Origin: Pseudomonadota bacterium
GTDB lineage: Bacteria; Pseudomonadota; Alphaproteobacteria; Caulobacterales; Caulobacteraceae
Assembly (NCBI GenBank): GCA_023424215.1
Contig: JAFAEC010000157.1
Coordinates: 1 to 9,173 of the forward strand
Reading direction: 5' to 3'
DNA length: 9,173 bases
Part shown: positions 6,106 to 9,173 of the stretch, one piece after another
Position numbering within the stretch: position 1 is the first letter of the stretch
Layout of the letters: each line of letters starts with the position of its first letter
Translations under genes and position numbers: made by a program
The notes under the pieces: generated by a model
The model's input: the letters and a program-made list of their open reading frames with translations, nothing else
Told to the model about the DNA's origin: nothing
Database searches by the model: none

Positions 6106-8046
6106 TCAGGCTGTCGCTTCGGCCAGCGCTTCCTCGGCTTCCATCCAGGCGGCTTCGGCGGCGTCGAGGTCGGCCTGGGCCCTGGCGCGGGCGCGGGTGA
6201 GGCCCTCCAGCTTCTTGGGGTCGTTGACGGCGGCGTTGGCGAGGTCGTCGTCGAGGCGGGCGAGGTCGGCGGTGAGGGCGGCCATGCGCTCCTCGGCCTT
6301 CTTCGCGGCGTGGCGCAGGGTGGAGGGGGAGGGGCCTTTCTTGTTGGCCCTATCGCTCGCGGCGCGGCCGCTCGCTGCTTGAGGGCCGTTGGGGCTCGCT
6401 GCTTGAGGGGCCGATGCGTCCGCCTTGGAGGGGGCCGACTCGGGTTCCGCCTTGACCTGCGACGGCTTCATGCCGGCCTGCTTCGCGCGGTCGAGGACGA
6501 ATTTCGCATAGTCGTCCATGTCGCCGTCGAAGGGCTTCACCGTGCCGTCGGCGGCGAGCCAAAGGCGGTCGGCGACCAGTTCCATCAGCGAGCGGTCGTG
6601 AGTGATCAGGATGACGGCGCCGGTGTACTCGTTCAGCGCGTCGAGCAGGGCCCGGCGGCTGTCGATGTCGAGGTGGTTGGTCGGCTCGTCGAGGATCAGG
6701 ATGTGCGGCGCGTCCATGGCCACGAGGTTGAGCAGCAGGCGGGCGCGCTCGCCGCCGGACAGGGCCGCGACCTTGGTCTCCTGCTTCTCGAACGGCAGGC
6801 CGAACTGGGCCAGGCGGCTGCGGCGGCTGGACTCGGAGGCGTCCGGCATGGCCCGGCGGATGATCTCCAGCGGGGTGTCGGTCGGGTCCATGGCCTCGAT
6901 CTGGTGCTGGTGGAACCAGCCGACCCGCATCTTGCCGTCGCGATGGAACTCGCCGCTGTCGATGGTCAGGGCCTTGGCGATGAGTTTGGCGAAGGTCGAC
7001 TTGCCGGCGCCGTTGACGCCGAGCAGGCCGATGCGGTCGTCGAGGTCCATGCGCAGGTTGAGATGGCGTAGGATGGGCTTGCCCGGCTCGTAGCCAACCG
7101 AGGCCTTCTCCAGCCGGATCAGCGGCGGCGGCAGGGGGCGCGGCGGCGAGGGCAGGGTGAAGGGGGCGACGCGTTCCTCGGGCGGCAACTCGACGGTCTG
7201 CATCTTCTGCAGCTTCTTGACCCGCGACTGGGCCTGGGCGGCCTTGGAGGCCTTGGCCTTGAAGCGGTCCACGAAGGCCTGCAGGTGGGCCCGCTCGGCC
7301 TCCTGCTTGGCCCGGGTGGCCGAGAGCAGGCGCAGTTTCTCGGCGCGCATCTTCTCGAAGGCGTCGTAGTTGCCGGTGTAGAGTTCGAGCTTGCGGTTGG
7401 CGAGGTGGAGGATGTGGGTGCAGACCTCGTTCAGCATCTCGCGGTCGTGCGAGATGATCAGGGCGGTCGCCGGATACTTCTTCAGCCGCGCCTCGAGCCA
7501 GAGTGCGCCCTCGAGGTCGAGGTAGTTGGTCGGCTCGTCGAGCAGCAGCATGTCGGGCTGGGCGAACAGGGCCGCCGCCAGGGCCACGCGCATGCGCCAG
7601 CCGCCGGAGAAGTGCGACATCGGCCGGTGCATGTCGTCATGGCTGAAGCCGAGGCCGGCGAGGATCTCGGCGGCGCGCGAAGGGGCGCTGTCGGCGTCGA
7701 TCTCGATCAGACGGCCCCAGATCTCGCCCATCTCCTCGGGCTCGGCGGTCTCCAGCCGGGTCATCAGCTGATGGCGCTCGACGTCCGCCTCGAGGATGGT
7801 GTCGAGCACGCTGACCGGGGTGGCCGGGTGCTCCTGGTCGACCGAGCCGATGCGGGCGGTCTTCGGCAGGGAGACTTCGTCGCCGTTGGCGGCCAGCTCG
7901 CCGAGGATGATCTTGAACAGGGTCGACTTGCCGATGCCGTTGCGGCCGACGAGGCCGACCTTGGCGCCGGGCGGCAGGCTGACCGAGGCGTCGTCGAGGA
8001 ACTGGCGGCCCCAGGCGTTGAAAGTCAGGTTCGAGATCTGGAGCAT
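6106..8046 (-). CDS. ABC-F family ATPase (YheS/Uup-like, ribosome-associated)
   Basis: Soluble tandem ABC ATPase of 646 residues with no membrane helices. ABC-F proteins bind the ribosomal E site and act in translation or ribosome rescue, or in antibiotic resistance. The first nucleotide-binding domain has Walker A GRNGIGKST (34-42), signature SGGWR (147-151), Walker B MLLLDE (166-171) and switch His200. The second has GVNGAGKST (343-351), SGGER (430-434), ILILDE (449-454) and His483. The basic helical linker between them (about 228-310, FKAKASKAAQAQSRVKKLQK) is the P-site-tRNA interaction segment that defines ABC-F. The C-terminal extension (about 525-646) has an Ala/Pro/Ser-rich stretch with repeats, then a coiled coil (KKAEERMAALTADLARLDDDL). 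That tail suggests a YheS or Uup type rather than EttA, but the subfamily is not settled. The ATG at 8046 fits the conserved MLQISNLTF start, with only a weak ribosome site. Confidence 0.95.
   Translation of the reverse strand: MLQISNLTFNAWGRQFLDDASVSLPPGAKVGLVGRNGIGKSTLFKIILGELAANGDEVSLPKTARIGSVDQEHPATPVSVLDTILEADVERHQLMTRLETAEPEEMGEIWGRLIEIDADSAPSRAAEILAGLGFSHDDMHRPMSHFSGGWRMRVALAAALFAQPDMLLLDEPTNYLDLEGALWLEARLKKYPATALIISHDREMLNEVCTHILHLANRKLELYTGNYDAFEKMRAEKLRLLSATRAKQEAERAHLQAFVDRFKAKASKAAQAQSRVKKLQKMQTVELPPEERVAPFTLPSPPRPLPPPLIRLEKASVGYEPGKPILRHLNLRMDLDDRIGLLGVNGAGKSTFAKLIAKALTIDSGEFHRDGKMRVGWFHQHQIEAMDPTDTPLEIIRRAMPDASESSRRSRLAQFGLPFEKQETKVAALSGGERARLLLNLVAMDAPHILILDEPTNHLDIDSRRALLDALNEYTGAVILITHDRSLMELVADRLWLAADGTVKPFDGDMDDYAKFVLDRAKQAGMKPSQVKAEPESAPSKADASAPQAASPNGPQAASGRAASDRANKKGPSPSTLRHAAKKAEERMAALTADLARLDDDLANAAVNDPKKLEGLTRARARAQADLDAAEAAWMEAEEALAEATA
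6350..6383 (+). repeat. 34-base hairpin repeat, copy A, inside the ABC-F gene
   Basis: The copy begins CTATCGCTCGC, has GCGGC-GCG-GCCGC (6359-6371) as its hairpin, and ends GCTCGCTGCTTGAG. It matches the reverse complement of 8068-8101 at 32 of 34 positions. It encodes about residues 555-566 (PQAASGRAASDR) in the low-complexity C-terminal linker of the ABC-F protein. Confidence 0.75.
6395..6409 (+). repeat. Partial copy of the 34-base repeat's end
   Basis: CTCGCTGCTTGAGGG at 6395-6409 exactly repeats 6371-6385, 24 bases (eight codons) away. It gives the ABC-F linker a second PQAAS (residues 547-551 and 555-559). It looks like a local duplication of one end of copy A. Confidence 0.65.
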
Positions 8047-8067
8047 GGAACGATTCTTCGGGCGCCT

Positions 8068-8101
8068 CTCAAGCAGCGAGCCGCCGCGCGGCGAGCGATA
8101 G
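8068..8101 (-). repeat. 34-base hairpin repeat, copy B, in the ABC-F leader
   Basis: Inverted relative to copy A, this lies 21 bases before the ABC-F start codon, so it would form a hairpin in the mRNA leader. The only two differences from copy A are a C-to-G and a G-to-C change that pair with each other in the stem (arms GCCGC and GCGGC around GCG). The stem is thus kept in both copies. Confidence 0.75.
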
Positions 8102-8120
8102 AGGCGAAAATGTGAGGCTG

Positions 8121-8149
8121 TTGGAATGCGGGGAGGGCGCGTCTATAAG
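8121..8149 (+). promoter_or_regulatory. Sigma-70-type promoter for ndk
   Basis: TTGGAA (8121-8126) and TATAAG (8144-8149) are separated by 17 bases. They match the -35 and -10 consensus at four and five of six positions. Transcription would begin near 8156, about 30 bases before the ndk ATG. Confidence 0.6.
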
Positions 8150-8171
8150 CCCGCGACCTTCAATCTCCCAA
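8142..8171 (-). promoter_or_regulatory. Possible divergent promoter for the ABC-F gene
   Basis: Read on the minus strand, TTGGGA (8171-8166) and TATAGA (8147-8142) are 18 bases apart, and the -10 overlaps that of the ndk promoter. Each box matches consensus at about four of six positions, so this is weak. A promoter is needed somewhere in this 140-base divergent gap. Confidence 0.25.
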
Positions 8172-8186
8172 ACAGAAGTCACTCCC

Positions 8187-8606
8187 ATGACCGAACGCAC
8201 CTTCTCGATCATCAAGCCGGACGCGACCCGCCGCAACCTGACCGGCAAGATCAACGCCGTGATCGAGGACGCCGGCCTGCGCATCGTGGCCCAGCGCCGC
8301 GTCAAGCTGTCGGAAGAGCAGGCGAAGAAGTTCTACGCCGTCCACGCCGAGCGTCCGTTCTACGGCGAGCTGGTCTCGCAGATGACCGCCGAGCCGGTGG
8401 TGGTGCAGGTGCTGGAAGGCGACAACGCCGTGGCCCGCTACCGCGAAGTCATGGGCGCCACCAACCCGGAACAGGCCGCCGAGGGCACCATCCGCAAGCA
8501 GTTCGCCCTGTCGATCGGCGAGAACTCGGTGCACGGCTCGGACTCGCTGGAGAACGCCAAGATCGAGATCGAGCAGTTCTTCACGGACGACCAGATCGTC
8601 GGCTGA
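8187..8606 (+). CDS. ndk: Nucleoside diphosphate kinase
   Basis: Cytoplasmic enzyme that transfers the gamma phosphate between nucleoside triphosphates and diphosphates through a phosphohistidine, keeping NTP and dNTP pools balanced. The 139-residue product is the usual bacterial length. It begins MTERTFSIIKPDA (ATP-site Lys10), and has the AERPFYGELVSQM segment (54-66), NPEQAAEGTIRKQF (93-106) and the active site NSVHGSDS with catalytic His116. The frame is open upstream to 8112, but that ATG lies before the predicted promoter, and only the ATG at 8187 gives the conserved N-terminus. The ribosome site (AGAAG) is weak. It has its own promoter upstream and a strong terminator downstream, so it is probably transcribed alone. 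Identification is secure. Confidence 0.98.
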   Translation: MTERTFSIIKPDATRRNLTGKINAVIEDAGLRIVAQRRVKLSEEQAKKFYAVHAERPFYGELVSQMTAEPVVVQVLEGDNAVARYREVMGATNPEQAAEGTIRKQFALSIGENSVHGSDSLENAKIEIEQFFTDDQIVG

Positions 8607-8631
8607 CCGCCGCGACCTGACGAACGAGACG

Positions 8632-8662
8632 ACGGCCGGCTCCCTTGGGGGCCGGCCGTTTT
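8632..8662 (+). terminator. Rho-independent terminator of ndk
   Basis: ACGGCCGGCTCCC (8632-8644) pairs with GGGGGCCGGCCGT (8647-8659) in a long GC-rich stem with a very small loop, followed by TTTT (8659-8662). It lies 25 bases after the ndk stop and just before the convergent SulP stop. On the minus strand a run of As precedes the stem but no T-run follows, so it works best for ndk. Confidence 0.85.
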
Positions 8663-8666
8663 CGCA

Positions 8667-9173
8667 TCAGGCGGCGGCATGGGCGGCCTCGACGCGGCGC
8701 CGGGCGGTCGCGAACGACTTGACGAAGCGGACCTGCTTCAGGCGCTCGCGCGGGGTGGCCTGCATCAACCCCTTGAGGACGGCGTGGTTGGCCCCGACCA
8801 CGAACACCTCGGCGCCCTCGTCCTGTATGCGGGCCACGAGATCGGCGAAGGCGAAAGCCCCGGTGGGGTCGAGGATGGGCACCGCCTCCAGTCGCAGCAC
8901 ATAGCTGCGTCGCCGCGCGCCAATGCGGTCCAGCGCGTCCTTGATCAGGCCGGCGCTGCCGAAGAACAGCGGGCCGCGGAAGGTGAGCACCCCGACATCG
9001 GCGGGCAGGCCCTGGTTGGGCGCGTAGCGGCCCTCGCCATTGTCGGGCCGGTCGCCCTCGATGAGCGGATCGCGGCCCTCCAGGGTGGCCAGCAGCGACA
9101 TCCGGTGCATGAAGATGAAGGCGGCCAGCGCCATGCCGACGCCGATGGCGACGGTCAGGTCGACCAGCACCGT
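8667..9173 (-). CDS. SulP family anion transporter, C-terminal STAS part (partial)
   Basis: The 5' end lies outside the window; 168 residues are visible. The first ~25 (TVLVDLTVAIGVGMALAAFIF) are the last membrane helix, with the L-V-D-L-T-x-A-I-x-x-G pattern typical of SulP carriers, which exchange or import sulfate, bicarbonate or related anions. A short linker leads to a cytoplasmic STAS domain at about residues 55-160, with VGVLTFRGPLFFGSA and the loop VPILDPTGAFAFADL. That loop corresponds to the phosphorylated D-S-x-G loop of anti-anti-sigma factors; here it reads DPTG. The protein ends with a basic, alanine-rich tail. The gene is convergent with ndk. The family is clear; the transported ion cannot be told from this part. 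Confidence 0.9.
   Translation of the reverse strand, partial: TVLVDLTVAIGVGMALAAFIFMHRMSLLATLEGRDPLIEGDRPDNGEGRYAPNQGLPADVGVLTFRGPLFFGSAGLIKDALDRIGARRRSYVLRLEAVPILDPTGAFAFADLVARIQDEGAEVFVVGANHAVLKGLMQATPRERLKQVRFVKSFATARRRVEAAHAAA

Noticed and set aside
6310..7071. 253-codon plus-strand open frame
   Set aside because: It is antisense to the second ATPase domain of the ABC-F gene and shows only compositional bias.
7285..8115. 276-codon plus-strand open frame
   Set aside because: It is antisense to the N-terminal half of the ABC-F gene, whose motifs are unmistakable, and has no ribosome site or domain.
8112..8606. Longer ndk starting at 8112
   Set aside because: This start precedes the predicted promoter and adds 25 residues not found in the family; the ATG at 8187 gives the conserved N-terminus.

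Overview
The window is GC-rich (coding third positions almost all G or C) and carries a MutL with an intact endonuclease motif, a YheS/Uup-like ABC-F protein, nucleoside diphosphate kinase, a BCCT transporter and a SulP transporter. Gene content and protein style fit an alphaproteobacterium of the Caulobacteraceae, most likely Brevundimonas, Caulobacter or Phenylobacterium. The genus is an inference from familiarity, not from a search.

Layout: (1) 1-843, minus strand: an ECF sigma factor followed, with a 4-base ATGA overlap, by a two-helix membrane protein cut by the window edge; this looks like a sigma/anti-sigma-type pair. (2) 898-1182, plus strand: a small two-helix membrane protein divergent from the sigma gene. 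(3) 880-1731, minus: an HTH-containing protein resembling phage terminase small subunits, whose last ~100 codons run antisense through the small membrane gene. (4) 1732-1897: an intergenic stretch with many G-tracts and a long inverted repeat. (5) 1898-3805, minus: a BCCT choline/betaine-type transporter. (6) 3927-5783, minus: mutL. (7) 5784-6105: a 322-base gene-free gap filled by a large palindromic element. (8) 6106-8046, minus: an ABC-F ATPase. (9) 8187-8606, plus: ndk with a recognisable promoter and terminator. (10) 8667-9173, minus: the C-terminal part of a SulP transporter with its STAS domain, convergent with ndk.

The genes are mostly housekeeping or accessory single units and form no obvious pathway. 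The only clear operon is the sigma factor and its downstream membrane protein. I found no evidence of a defence system, CRISPR array, tRNA, rRNA or complete mobile element.

The unusual content is repetitive. There is a ~176-base palindrome with 44-base arms and internal hairpins. A 34-base hairpin repeat occurs once inside the ABC-F coding sequence and once inverted in the ABC-F leader; its copies differ by one apparently compensated base pair. Telomere-like heptads (GGG every 7 bases) occur in the mutL linker and again beside the BCCT gene. Repeats that lie in genes fall in variable linker segments, which suggests short palindromic or repetitive elements have spread through this genome, sometimes in frame.
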